Shown: positions 38,201-47,529, counted from the first letter of the stretch. The stretch is 64,000 nucleotides of DNA from Massilia phyllostachyos (GCF_021044825.1 NZ_JAJNOC010000008.1:186001-250000); one strand, 5' to 3'. Notes: generated by a model from the sequence alone, not told the origin. Program-made: numbers and translations.

Positions 38201-40985
38201 CCTCGCCGCTGATGTTGTCCACGGTGACGATATACGTCTTGCCGTCGCCCATGCCGCGCACCGCTGCGACATGGGCGGTCACTCCCGTGCCTGCGACGGT
38301 GAAGTCGCCGGCGTCGACGCCGGTGACGCTGTCCGAAAAGGTGACGCTGTACTCGACACTGGCGGCGTTGGTGAGGGCGTTGCCGACGCGCTCGATCGCG
38401 TTCACGACGGGAGCCAGGGCCGACACCAGCACGCCGGCCGTGGAGCCGACGTTGTTGAGCGCCAGCGAGGCGTTGTTGCCGACCATGTCGCGCATTGCGC
38501 CGCCGTTGAGCTGGATGCTGCCGCCCAGCGTCACGCCGTTGGTATCGGCGTTGCCCGGTGCGACCGTGTAGCGGAACACGATGGCGGTGGTGCCCGAGCC
38601 GCTCACGTAGTTCGCCTGCACCGTGCCGCCGGCGTCGAGCGTGACGGCGATCGACGGCGTGCCGCCCAGGGTGTCGAGCGTGACCGCCTCGTTGAAGTTG
38701 ACGGTGAACTCCAGCGGATCCCCCACACCGTAGGTCGCGGATGCGGGCACCGCCACCGAACCGATCGCCGGCCCGTTGTGGTCCAGGATATAGGCCTCGC
38801 CGCCCGTATGGCCGGGCGCCGCGTTGCCGTGGCCGTCCACGATGCCGCTGCCGTTCTTCAGCTCGAGGCGCAGGGTGCCGTCGCCGCTGACGCCGTTGAC
38901 GGTGACGGTGTAGGTGCTGCCGCTGCCGGTGACCGAGCCGACGACGCCGTTGGCCGTGCCGGTCCGATCGAGCTGGAACGCGGATGCGCTGACCCCGCTC
39001 ACGCTGCTGTCGAAGGTGACCGTATAGCTGACGGACGTCGCATTGGTCGTTGCGCTGCCGGTCCGCACGATCGACATGACGGACGGCGCCAGCGTGTCGT
39101 AGGTCAGCGAAGGCGTGAGGCCCGGCCCACCGGCGTTGCCCGCCGCGTCGGCATAGGAGCCGGCGGCCACCGTGATGCTGGCGGTGCCGCCATTCGTGTT
39201 GGCGGTCGGCGTGAAGATCGCGCTGCGGGTCGTGCCGCTGCCGCTGATCGCGCCGAGCGTGCCGCCGGACACGAGCACACCGCCGGCTGAGCCGTCCCAG
39301 GTGAAGCTCGTGCCGGGATCCTCGCTGAAGGCGAAGGTGATGGTGGCCGTCTGGCCGGCCTTGAGCGTCGGGCTGCTGCTGGTGATCGCCAGCGTCGGCG
39401 CGGTGCGGTCCAGGGTGACGCCGAGGCCGGCGCTGCGCGCGCTGCTCAAGCCGCCGCTGGCCGAGGTGACCTGGGCATAGACCTGGTAGGTCCCGTCGCC
39501 GAAGCCGGACACGTCAATGCCGCCCACGCTCCAGCTGCCGTTGTTGACGGTCGCGGTGGCGCTGGCGTCGCCGGCGTCATAGACCCCGTTGCCGTTCTTG
39601 TCGACGAACACCCGCACCGTGCTGGTGGTGTCGCCGCCGGCGCTGGCGCCGCTGAAGCTCAGGATGGAGGCATTGGTGCGGTTGTCGCTGAAGTCGGTTC
39701 CGGAATCGCTGCCCGACGCCAGGTCCAGTCCGGTCGGCGTGGCCGGCGCCACGTTGACGGTGATGGTGCGGGTAGAGGTGGCCTGGCCGTCGGAGACCTG
39801 CACGGTGAAGGAGTCGGTGCCGGTATACCCGCCGGCCGGAATGTAGGTGATGGCGCCGCCCGGCGTGATGTCGCCGCCGCCGCTGGCGCTGGTGGCGCCG
39901 CTGAAGGACACGGCGCCATGGGCGGCGAAAGCGGCCATCGACCAGGTCAGGGTCTGGCCGGAGTCGGCATCGCTCACGTGCAGCAGGCCCCTGATGTCCA
40001 CTGCGGCGCCGCTCTGCGTGACGGTCAGGCTCGTGTTCGCGCCGACGAAAACCGGCGCGTCGTTCACCGAAGTGGCGACGACCGTGGTGGTGGCGTCGGT
40101 GACGGGCGCCTCGAGACCATCGCTGACGGTAAGGGTGAAGGTCGTGGTTTCCGTGGAGCCGGGGGCGACGTGGTTCGGCGCAGGCTGGTAAACCAGTGCA
40201 CGGACGGCAGCCTGCATGGCCGCCGGCGACGCTGCGGCGTGGGTATAGCTCAGGCCACCGTCGCCCGTGGAGAAGCCCGAAGCCGCGAGTGACTGCGCCG
40301 TGAACATGCCTTTCGCTGCCGAGTCGAGCGTGATGCTGGCCGTGAGGGAGGCGTCCGCGTCCGGGTCGGCCAGGACGACGCCCGAGAAAGGCTGGATGGA
40401 TGCATTGTCGGTGACCGCCTGTCCGGCAACGGCGCCGCTGATCGTCGGGGGCGTCGACGCCAGCAGGGCATGGTAGCCGGCCGCCGATGCGCCGTCGAAC
40501 AGCGGCGCGGCTTCGACGGTGCCGGAAGCCGTCTCCAGTATCCAGTTACCCCCCAGGGCAGCCGCGCCGGTCGGATCGCTCGATGCGGCGACGTCGGCGC
40601 CGGTCGCCCGCGCCAGCGCGTCGACGAAGGCGGCGCCGTCCGTCCCCGCGCCGATGTCGCAGCCGTACAGCAGGATGTCGGCATCTGGCGCGAGCGCGGC
40701 GCCGATGAGCGCCAGGTTGGCGCCGTGCTCCGCCAGGTTGGCGCTGCCCAGCTGCAGGGAACCCAGCGACACCGCGCCTTCCCTGCCGTGGGAAAGCACG
40801 TGCAGCGCGGCGATGCCGCTCCGTCCTTCCAGTACCTGCGCCATCAGCGCCAGGCCATCCTGGCGCGGGTCGAGCACATGGACTTCGGCGTCCGGCGGGA
40901 GGCCGGCCAGCAGGGACTGGTAATCGGAAACGTCGGCTTCGATGAAGACGATCGCGTGTGGAGCGGACGGCAGGGATGCGGTCAT
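35226..40985 (-). CDS. Giant DUF4347 / Ig-like repeat / DUF4214 surface protein
   Basis: 1,919 residues. Residues 1-175 are a DUF4347 domain, with ALHVLSHGREGAVSLGS and DILLYGCDIGAGTDGAAFVD as its marks. Next come cadherin/VCBS-like units (TDSFTVQVSDGQATSTRTIT) and several bacterial Ig-like units (about 180-960). Five near-identical 104-residue repeats follow, each with ISDTALKxGxSATVTFxFxEAV and DxAGNxGxGxxxSxNYxVDT. The C-terminus (about 1780-1910) has DUF4214 units (YQTVLGRQADLKGVEFWADH, YTALFNRAADAGGLAFWKAA). No classical signal peptide is visible, which with this architecture suggests type I secretion, but no transporter genes are nearby. Likely an adhesin or matrix protein. Confidence 0.9.
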   Translation of the reverse strand: MTASLPSAPHAIVFIEADVSDYQSLLAGLPPDAEVHVLDPRQDGLALMAQVLEGRSGIAALHVLSHGREGAVSLGSLQLGSANLAEHGANLALIGAALAPDADILLYGCDIGAGTDGAAFVDALARATGADVAASSDPTGAAALGGNWILETASGTVEAAPLFDGASAAGYHALLASTPPTISGAVAGQAVTDNASIQPFSGVVLADPDADASLTASITLDSAAKGMFTAQSLAASGFSTGDGGLSYTHAAASPAAMQAAVRALVYQPAPNHVAPGSTETTTFTLTVSDGLEAPVTDATTTVVATSVNDAPVFVGANTSLTVTQSGAAVDIRGLLHVSDADSGQTLTWSMAAFAAHGAVSFSGATSASGGGDITPGGAITYIPAGGYTGTDSFTVQVSDGQATSTRTITVNVAPATPTGLDLASGSDSGTDFSDNRTNASILSFSGASAGGDTTSTVRVFVDKNGNGVYDAGDASATATVNNGSWSVGGIDVSGFGDGTYQVYAQVTSASGGLSSARSAGLGVTLDRTAPTLAITSSSPTLKAGQTATITFAFSEDPGTSFTWDGSAGGVLVSGGTLGAISGSGTTRSAIFTPTANTNGGTASITVAAGSYADAAGNAGGPGLTPSLTYDTLAPSVMSIVRTGSATTNATSVSYTVTFDSSVSGVSASAFQLDRTGTANGVVGSVTGSGSTYTVTVNGVSGDGTLRLELKNGSGIVDGHGNAAPGHTGGEAYILDHNGPAIGSVAVPASATYGVGDPLEFTVNFNEAVTLDTLGGTPSIAVTLDAGGTVQANYVSGSGTTAIVFRYTVAPGNADTNGVTLGGSIQLNGGAMRDMVGNNASLALNNVGSTAGVLVSALAPVVNAIERVGNALTNAASVEYSVTFSDSVTGVDAGDFTVAGTGVTAHVAAVRGMGDGKTYIVTVDNISGEGNLRLDLNAGGTGIMDSHNQAIAGGYTSGPAYTIDRTAPVLSSPIAISDTALKIGDSATVTFGFTEAVTNFTTADVTVPNGTLSNLASSDGGRTWTATLTPAAGASSAANVLTLNYGGVADLAGNAGSGSATSANYTVDTVRPALAEAIRISSAALAIGGSATVTFTFAETVSGFDIADVNAPNATLSDLVSLDGGRTWSATLTPSANASGNANVLTLDYSGIMDMAGNAGTGTVDSGNYMVDTVRPSLAAGITISDTALKAGESATVTFQFTEAVTGFTSADVTVPHGVLSNLASGDGGITWSATLTPDAGVASNANVLTLDYSGLRDLAGNPGAGTVDSGNYAVDTKAPALASPIQISDTLLKIGDSATVTFTFAEAVVGFTVDDVTVPHGTLTGLASSDGGVTWTATLTPAAGSSVAANVLTLNYGGIRNMAGNAGVGSADSGAYAVDTVRPSLASGITISDTALTMGQSATVTFAFSEAVTGFTVEDVTVSSGALSNLVSSDGGRSWSATLTPVADTVSSANVLTLDYAGIMDLAGNAGIGTAASANYTVDTMPPPAPPEPPETVVDGVPVQQTQVTLPGGVAGTLISVPIVTTGRNETSGAGGVADIPLATRGAGNLLLAQLPAGYGLSASGANVGMANGLDFLIASIRAATPGHGAADQGHLTGDGQAFLAGLASNGSLLVQTIKPVSIAPVGGTLTLSGASAPASDGQSVALVIDAGGLGQGATITLRQIDFAAIIGSADVTAANGRMALSGDAGAQHFTVAPADGSTVFAGAGADTLSFGLPPGANPASGQARANALASLTVLHGGQDGDSAVFTGKRADYEVEQHNGYLVVSSKAAPEAKAMVVNVEALQFADGSVKVENSSEMGILAGMYQTVLGRQADLKGVEFWADHHQAGISLGRIALDMIGSAERSASHVGFSGVAEHDIALLYTALFNRAADAGGLAFWKAAMASGVSLEQVATHFVESAEMVGHQRAALDWNFSM
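36535..38095 (-). repeat. Five tandem 312-bp repeats inside the giant protein gene
   Basis: Equivalent positions recur at exact 312-bp steps (for example near 36625, 36937, 37249, 37561 and 37873), encoding 104-residue Ig-like modules with no length variation. Protein identity between modules is high, but codons differ, so the array is not freshly duplicated. Ends are approximate. Confidence 0.85.
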
Positions 40986-41025
40986 GGTGGGGATGGCGGG
41001 AAGATGGGATTTGCTGGAAACAGAG

Positions 41026-41048
41026 CCCGACTCGATGAACGAGCCGGG
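41026..41048 (-). terminator. Hairpin between pssA and the giant gene
   Basis: On the minus strand CCCGGCUCG-UUCAU-CGAGUCGGG forms a 9-bp stem (one G-U pair), followed by CUCUGUUU. It is a plausible terminator after pssA, with the giant gene beginning 40 bp later. The whole 40986-41141 gap contains nothing else I can name. Confidence 0.5.
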
Positions 41049-41141
41049 TTTCAGTTATTAGAGGCAATATAGCATGCCTAAATGCAAATCCAATGCCGCC
41101 ACTGCCCTCTTCCTGGCGGCCGTGCCGAAGAACAACAGTGC

Positions 41142-42020
41142 CTAGCGGCGCAGGCCTTTCACGTCGTCCTCGTCCTCGTCGTCGCGCGGGATGATGCTGA
41201 CCGGCTTGCCCTTGGCCGCGCGCCAGGCGAACACGGCGTAGCCGGACAGACCGTAGATCACGAAGATCGGCCACAGCACCTTGGGCGGGTCGATCGCCAC
41301 CAGCGCGAAGGCGAGCGCGATCAGGAACACCACGATGAAGGGCACCGATTTCTTGAAGTTGATGTCCTTGAAGCTGTAGAACGGCACGTTCGAGACCATG
41401 GTGAGCCCGGCGAACACGGCGATCGCCCAGCTGACCCAGTCGACCTTGCGCGAGCTGACGTTGATGTCCGGGTCGGTCATCATCATGATGAAGCCGACCA
41501 CCAGCGCGGCCGCGGCGGGACTCGGCAAGCCCTGGAAGAAGCGCTTGTCGACCACCTCGATATTGGTATTGAAGCGCGCCAGGCGCAGGGCGGCGCCGGC
41601 GCAGTAGATGAAGGCGGCGATCCAGCCGAGTTTACCCAGGCCGCGCAGCGACCACTCGTAGATCACCAGGGCCGGGGCGGCGCCGAAGGAGACCATGTCG
41701 GACAGGGAATCGTACTGGGCGCCGAATTCGGACTGGGTATTGGTCAGGCGCGCAATGCGGCCGTCGAGGCCATCGAGGACCATGGCGATGAACACCGCCC
41801 AGCAGGCGTGCTCGAAACGCTGGTTCATCGCCATCACGATGGCATAGAAGCCGCAGAACAAGGCGCCGGTGGTGAAGGCGTTGGGCAGCAGGTAGATGCC
41901 GCGCCCGCGTTCGCCCGGCATCCGGTCTTCCGCCCGGCGCCCGAAACGTTTCTTGATGCGCGAGAATCGGGGCGCTTTCGGCGCCGCGCCAGGTGTCCTG
42001 CGTCGTGGAAAGGTTGGCAT
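41142..42020 (-). CDS. pssA: CDP-diacylglycerol-serine O-phosphatidyltransferase
   Basis: Makes phosphatidylserine, the precursor of phosphatidylethanolamine, in the inner membrane. 292 residues if ATG 42020 is used; ATG 42053 would add 11. The CDP-alcohol phosphotransferase motif is complete: DGLDGRIARL followed by SEFGAQYDSLSD. Multiple membrane helices follow, in the Bacillus-like (type II) PssA arrangement. A basic, Arg/Pro-rich N-terminus (about 1-40) and an acidic tail (DDEDEDD) bracket the membrane part. No strong Shine-Dalgarno sequence decides the start. Confidence 0.93.
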   Translation of the reverse strand: MPTFPRRRTPGAAPKAPRFSRIKKRFGRRAEDRMPGERGRGIYLLPNAFTTGALFCGFYAIVMAMNQRFEHACWAVFIAMVLDGLDGRIARLTNTQSEFGAQYDSLSDMVSFGAAPALVIYEWSLRGLGKLGWIAAFIYCAGAALRLARFNTNIEVVDKRFFQGLPSPAAAALVVGFIMMMTDPDINVSSRKVDWVSWAIAVFAGLTMVSNVPFYSFKDINFKKSVPFIVVFLIALAFALVAIDPPKVLWPIFVIYGLSGYAVFAWRAAKGKPVSIIPRDDEDEDDVKGLRR

Positions 42021-42102
42021 AGGGGTCCGTGTCAGAAATACAGTTAGCTGCATTATAGAGGCGCGGACCCCTTGTTAGCGAATCGCTACTGTTGCGTGAA
42101 CA

Positions 42103-42888
42103 TTACTTGAAGCGAACCTTGCCCACCAGTCGCATCTGCAGGGTGGTTTCGCCGGGTTCGAAGCTCGGTTCCGGCATCTGGTCCGCATCCGCCATCTTGG
42201 CGCGCGCGCTCATCATCATCGGCGCCGGACGCGCTTCCTGGTTGCCGGCGTAGTTGCCGGAACCCTCGAAGTCGACGGTGTCGAGAACGGCTTCCTGGGG
42301 CTGGCGGCCCATGGCGCGGGCGATCGAGACGATGCGCTCGTTCAAGTTGCGGTAGGTGGCGGCGATGCGCTGGTCATCGAGGCGCTTTTCCAGTTCCGGG
42401 CTCAGGCCGAAGTCCACGCCGTTGATTTGCAGAACCTTCTGCGCGGCGGCGGCGGTCTTCGGCAGGTCGGCCAGGTTTTTCGTTTTCACTTCCAGGTACT
42501 GGCCGACGCGCCAGGCGATCGGCACCGGTTTCGGCGCGGCGCGGGTAGCAGGCTGCGGCATCGGCGGGACTTCCGGGTAGACCGGATAGGTGTAGTAGCC
42601 CATGGTCTTCAGCTCGGCCTGCGGGTCGGCGCGGCGCACGATCTCGGTGCCTTCCTTCATCTTGCGGTTGACGCGGGCGGCGGCCGCTGCCTTGTCCTTG
42701 TCGTGCTCTTCGACGGCGAACATCATGGTCGCCTGGTCATTGGCGTGCTTCACTTCGCCGAAGGCGGGGACGACCACCAGGGTGCCGGAGGTGGCCGGGG
42801 CCGCAGGCTGGGTCTGGGCCGAGACTTGCGCCTGGGCCTGGAAGGCCAGCACGAGGGCAGCGGCGACGAGCGATTTCGAAAGCTTCAT
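42103..42888 (-). CDS. SIMPL-domain (DUF541) exported protein
   Basis: 261 residues from ATG 42888, with GGAGAA 9 bases upstream. Signal peptide (about 1-20, AFQAQAQ). The SIMPL/DUF541 region starts GTLVVVPAFGEVKHANDQA and has AAAAARVNRKMKEG, YLEVKTKNLADLPKTAAAAQ and LNERIVSIARAMGRQP. E. coli YggE-type members are periplasmic and linked to reduced oxidative stress; the function is unproven. It carries an insertion of Pro-rich sequence (YPVYPEVPPMPQPATRAAP) in the middle. Confidence 0.85.
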   Translation of the reverse strand: MKLSKSLVAAALVLAFQAQAQVSAQTQPAAPATSGTLVVVPAFGEVKHANDQATMMFAVEEHDKDKAAAAARVNRKMKEGTEIVRRADPQAELKTMGYYTYPVYPEVPPMPQPATRAAPKPVPIAWRVGQYLEVKTKNLADLPKTAAAAQKVLQINGVDFGLSPELEKRLDDQRIAATYRNLNERIVSIARAMGRQPQEAVLDTVDFEGSGNYAGNQEARPAPMMMSARAKMADADQMPEPSFEPGETTLQMRLVGKVRFK

Positions 42889-43067
42889 TGTTGTTCTCCA
42901 GTGTGTAAGACGGGTGTCGGCGTCACTTATACGATACCGGGTCCGCGAGGACTGTCGTGTTTTTGTAATGAACGGTTGCATCTGATCCACCCCGTTACAT
43001 CTATCTCGAATTGTCGTGAAGATGTATGCCCACGAGTCCATTGATTCATCTAACCAATCACAGCTTA

Positions 43068-43100
43068 TTGTTTGATATATTCCACGAATATATGAAACAA
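43068..43100. promoter_or_regulatory. 33-bp near-perfect palindrome upstream of an orphan gene
   Basis: TTGTTT-G-ATATATTC (43068-43082), spacer CAC, GAATATAT-G-AAACAA (43086-43100): 14 of 15 positions pair. It ends 17 bases before the ATG at 43118 in an AT-rich stretch. The size and symmetry suggest a dimeric repressor operator, perhaps overlapping the promoter. The rest of 42889-43067 shows no gene. Confidence 0.55.
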
Positions 43101-43117
43101 TTCTTGCGCCATCAGCC

Positions 43118-43777
43118 ATGAAACAATCGGAATTCGACCGCGAACTGAAGGGCATCACCAAGGCCGAAGCAAAAAACCGCAGGTGGAAATCCGTCGATGT
43201 CTTTTGTTACTGGAGCATCGGACCCCTGTTCTTTGTCTTCGTGCCGACAGCGCGCATCAAGGAGCGCTCCTTCAATTCCACGCTCCGTTTCAAGTGGTTC
43301 GACCTCGATCGCGCTTTATGGGAAATTCTCGACATGAGGGAAAACGAAAAGGCGCCGTTCAGCCTGCACGCGAACGGCGCCTTCGTCCTGCACGGACGGG
43401 AAATACTGGCGTCCACCACGCATGACGTCGAGTGGATGCCTGGCCGCCTGGAGCAGGAAGTGACGCATGCGACGGACGAAGCGGCCCGGCGCGCGCAGGA
43501 GCTTGCCGGCCTGATCGACGGCCTCGACAGCTATCTCGCCTTCCTGCAAGCGGACACGGCGGCCGTGCTGCAGCGCCACCCGCAAGCGAAGGTCGACGTC
43601 TGGCGCGAAACGCTGCTGGCGGCGTGGCTCAGGCATGACATGCGTACGGTCGAGGGCATCGCCCGCGAACGCATCGCCGCCAACGATCGTGGCGGCTTCG
43701 GCGCCAACGACATGTCGTTCTACGAGAACGCGCTGCACTTGTGCATGCAAGGAAGAGCGTCAGTAGAACGGCTCTAG
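43118..43777 (+). CDS. Hypothetical protein behind a palindromic operator-like site
   Basis: 219 residues; no family recognised. The N-terminal third is basic, then has one hydrophobic segment (VFCYWSIGPLFFVFVP, about 28-43); the remainder is helical with ALLAAWLRHDMRTVEGIARERI and an acidic coiled-coil-like middle (about 110-155). The first 250 bases have lower GC than the rest of the gene and than neighbouring genes, suggesting recent arrival or relaxed composition. No good Shine-Dalgarno sequence is seen. A family B repeat lies just beyond the stop. Confidence 0.65.
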   Translation: MKQSEFDRELKGITKAEAKNRRWKSVDVFCYWSIGPLFFVFVPTARIKERSFNSTLRFKWFDLDRALWEILDMRENEKAPFSLHANGAFVLHGREILASTTHDVEWMPGRLEQEVTHATDEAARRAQELAGLIDGLDSYLAFLQADTAAVLQRHPQAKVDVWRETLLAAWLRHDMRTVEGIARERIAANDRGGFGANDMSFYENALHLCMQGRASVERL

Positions 43778-43802
43778 AGAGCGGGCCGCGGTTCTATGGT
43801 TT

Positions 43803-43833
43803 GAACGCGTGGGCGGAGGACCGCCCACGCTAC
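43803..43833. repeat. Palindromic repeat, family B, copy 3
   Basis: GAACGCGTGGGCGGAGGACC followed by GCCCACGCTAC; the GGGCGG-AGGA-CCGCCC core forms the hairpin. Lies between the convergent orphan gene and ilvC. Confidence 0.8.
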
Positions 43834-43870
43834 AGATACCTGGCAACTCAGGCCAGGTCACCGTAAACGA

Positions 43871-44980
<1,110 letters not shown>

Positions 44981-45472
44981 TTAAACCTTCAGGATGCGTT
45001 CGCCGCGGCCGATGCCGGAGCCGCCGGTACGGACGGTCTCCAGGATGGAGGCGCGGTCGATGGCGTCGATGAAGGCATCCAGCTTGCTCTTGGCGCCGGT
45101 CAGTTCGATCGTGTAGGTCTTCTCGGTCACGTCGATGATGCGGCCGCGGAAGATGTCGGCGGTGCGCTTCATCTCTTCGCGCTCCTTGCCGACGGCGCGC
45201 ACCTTGATGAGCATGAGTTCGCGCTCGATGTGCTGGCCTTCGGTCAGGTCGACCACCTTCACCACTTCAATGAGGCGGTTCAGGTGCTTGGTGATCTGCT
45301 CGATGATGTCGTCCGAGCCGCTCGTGACGATGGTCATGCGCGACAGGGTCGCGTCTTCGGTCGGCGCCACGGTCAGGGTTTCGATGTTGTAGCCGCGCGC
45401 CGAGAACAGGCCGACCACACGCGACAGCGCGCCGGCTTCGTTCTCGAGGAGGACGGAAATGATGTGTCGCAT
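44981..45472 (-). CDS. ilvH: Acetolactate synthase small (regulatory) subunit
   Basis: 163 residues. N-terminal ACT domain (MRHIISVLLENEAGALSRVVGLFSARGYNIETL) that binds valine for feedback inhibition, followed by the ALS_ss C-terminal domain (IELTGAKSKLDAFIDAI). The start codon overlaps the ilvB stop by one base (TAATG), giving tight coupling for a fixed subunit ratio. Confidence 0.96.
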   Translation of the reverse strand: MRHIISVLLENEAGALSRVVGLFSARGYNIETLTVAPTEDATLSRMTIVTSGSDDIIEQITKHLNRLIEVVKVVDLTEGQHIERELMLIKVRAVGKEREEMKRTADIFRGRIIDVTEKTYTIELTGAKSKLDAFIDAIDRASILETVRTGGSGIGRGERILKV

Positions 45473-47214
45473 TACAGGTCCTCCGAGCCGAGCAGCATTT
45501 CATTCAGGCCGGCGCCGGCCTTGACCATCGGCCAGACGTTCTCGCTCTGGTCGGTGATGAAGTTCATGAACACCAGCCGGTCCTTCATCGCGAAGGCCTC
45601 GCGCAGCGAACCCTCGACGTCGCCCGGCTTCTCGATGCGCATGCCGACGTGGCCGTAGGCCTCGGCCAGCTTTTCGAAGTCCGGCAGCGAATCCATGTAC
45701 GACTCGGAATAGCGCGAACCGTAGTCGATCTGCTGCCACTGGCGCACCATGCCGAGGAAGCGGTTGTTCAGCAGGATGATCTTCGGCGTCAGGTGGTACT
45801 GCTTGCAGGTGGCAAGCTCCTGGATGCACATCTGGATCGAGCCCTCGCCGGTCACGCAGGCGACCGTCGCGCCCGGGTTCGCCATCTGCACGCCCATCGC
45901 GTACGGGAGGCCGACGCCCATGGTGCCCAGGCCGCCGGAGTTGATCCAGCGGCGCGGCTTGTCGAAGCCGTAGTATTGCGCGGCCCACATCTGGTGCTGG
46001 CCGACGTCCGAGGTGATGAAGGCGTCGCCGTCGGTCACCTTGTGCAGCTGCTCGATGACGGACTGCGGCTTGATCAGCTCGTTCGAACCGGCATAGGCCA
46101 GGCAGTCGCGGCCGCGCCATTCGGCGATCTGCTTCCACCATGCCTGCAGCGCATGCGTCTGGGGCCGGGCCGCGCCAGGCTGGGCGGTGGAGGCCTCCAG
46201 CTGCGACAGCAGCTCGACCAGCACGTCCTTGACGTTGCCGACGATCGGGATGTCGACCTTCACCCGCTTCGAGATCGACGAGGGGTCGATGTCGATGTGG
46301 ATGATCTTGCGCGGGTGGCTGGCGAAGTGCTTGGGGTTGCCGATCACGCGGTCGTCGAAGCGGGCGCCGATGGCGATCAGAACATCGCAGTGCTGCATCG
46401 CCATGTTCGCTTCATAGGTGCCGTGCATGCCCGGCATGCCGACGAAGTGCGGGCTCGAGGAACGCGAGGCGCCCAGGCCCATCAGGGTGTTGGTGACGGG
46501 GAAGCCGGTCTTCTCGACCAGGCGGTTCAGCTCGTTCGACGCGCTCGCCAGGATGACGCCGCCGCCCGCATAGATCATCGGCCGCTCGGCGCCCTGCAGC
46601 AATTGTACGGCCTTGCGGATCTGGCCCACATGGCCCTTGTCGACCGGCTTGTACGAACGCATCTCGATTTCGCGAGGGTAATCGTACACGCACTTGTGCA
46701 TGCTGATGTCCTTCGGAATATCGACCAGCACCGGGCCGGGACGGCCGGTGCGGGCGATGAAGAAGGCTTTCTTGATGGTCGAGGCGAGTTCCTTGACGTC
46801 CTTGACCAGGAAGTTGTGCTTGACCACAGGACGGGTGATGCCGACCGTGTCGCATTCCTGGAAGGCATCCTGGCCGATCGCATGGCTCGGCACCTGGCCG
46901 GAAATCACGACCATCGGGATCGAGTCCATGTAGGCGGTCGACAGGCCGGTGACGGCATTCGTCACGCCCGGGCCGGAGGTGACCAGGGCGACGCCGACGG
47001 TGTTGGAGCTGCGCGAATAGGCGTCAGCGGCGTGGACCGCGGCCTGTTCGTGGCGCACCAGGACGTGCTGGAACTTGTCCTGCTTGAAGATGGCGTCGTA
47101 GATGTAGAGGACTGCCCCGCCGGGATAGCCGAAGACGTGCTTGACGCCCTCTTCCGCGAGACAACGCACCAGGATCTCGGCACCCGTGATGGGGGCTGAT
47201 GTTTCGTTATTCAT
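45472..47214 (-). CDS. ilvB: Acetolactate synthase large (catalytic) subunit
   Basis: 580 residues from ATG 47214, which has AAAGGA 6 bases upstream; the two earlier in-frame starts lie in or against the Shine-Dalgarno. Thiamine-diphosphate enzyme that condenses pyruvate with pyruvate or 2-oxobutyrate. Catalytic Glu region (VFGYPGGAVLYIYDAI then RHEQAAVHAADAYSRS), GPGVTNAVTG, QVPSHAIGQDAFQECD, central FAD/dehydrogenase-like domain (AIGARFDDRVIGNP) and the TPP motif GEGSIQMCIQELATCKQYHL...NN. It heads ilvBHC. Confidence 0.97.
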   Translation of the reverse strand: MNNETSAPITGAEILVRCLAEEGVKHVFGYPGGAVLYIYDAIFKQDKFQHVLVRHEQAAVHAADAYSRSSNTVGVALVTSGPGVTNAVTGLSTAYMDSIPMVVISGQVPSHAIGQDAFQECDTVGITRPVVKHNFLVKDVKELASTIKKAFFIARTGRPGPVLVDIPKDISMHKCVYDYPREIEMRSYKPVDKGHVGQIRKAVQLLQGAERPMIYAGGGVILASASNELNRLVEKTGFPVTNTLMGLGASRSSSPHFVGMPGMHGTYEANMAMQHCDVLIAIGARFDDRVIGNPKHFASHPRKIIHIDIDPSSISKRVKVDIPIVGNVKDVLVELLSQLEASTAQPGAARPQTHALQAWWKQIAEWRGRDCLAYAGSNELIKPQSVIEQLHKVTDGDAFITSDVGQHQMWAAQYYGFDKPRRWINSGGLGTMGVGLPYAMGVQMANPGATVACVTGEGSIQMCIQELATCKQYHLTPKIILLNNRFLGMVRQWQQIDYGSRYSESYMDSLPDFEKLAEAYGHVGMRIEKPGDVEGSLREAFAMKDRLVFMNFITDQSENVWPMVKAGAGLNEMLLGSEDL

Positions 47215-47261
47215 GTTCATTCCTTTCAAGACCCAATGGGAGTTTGATCGGATGCCCGTTC

Positions 47262-47294
47262 CTAACGAGGTGCGACTGACGCAACAACCCTCAT
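47262..47294 (-). CDS. Possible ilvB leader peptide
   Basis: Ten codons read MRVVASVAPR and a stop, with GAAGGGA positioned 4-5 bases before the ATG, a stronger ribosome site than many genes here. Three valines in ten residues would suit sensing of valyl-tRNA by a translating ribosome in front of a valine-biosynthetic operon. The stop is 47 bases before the ilvB ATG. No intrinsic terminator follows, so any control would be translational or Rho-mediated. A chance small frame is possible. Confidence 0.4.
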   Translation of the reverse strand: MRVVASVAPR

Positions 47295-47529
47295 GCTTCC
47301 CTTCTCTCTGCGTGGCACGTCCGTGGTTCAGGTCGCCGTAGGGACCTTACGCACGAGCGCTGGGCGCAACTCGTTCGGCTTGAGTGTTTGTTGGCGGTGG
47401 TACGCATCTCTCGCGCTTGTGGCGCGGGTCGGAGCAAACTGCCTACAAATGAAAGCGCGTCGATCCGGAATGGGCGTGTGGGCCTGGACCGGATGACTTG
47501 GGAGCTTCGGGGGTGCAAAGCGTCGGAAC

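Noticed and set aside
35262-39290. 1,342-codon plus-strand frame opposite the giant gene
   Set aside because: The minus-strand frame has clear DUF4347, Ig-like and DUF4214 domains; the antisense frame is repetitive only because the sense gene is.
42103-43161. Longer 352-codon start for the SIMPL protein
   Set aside because: The extra 91 codons precede an obvious signal peptide and run across the palindrome of the divergent gene.
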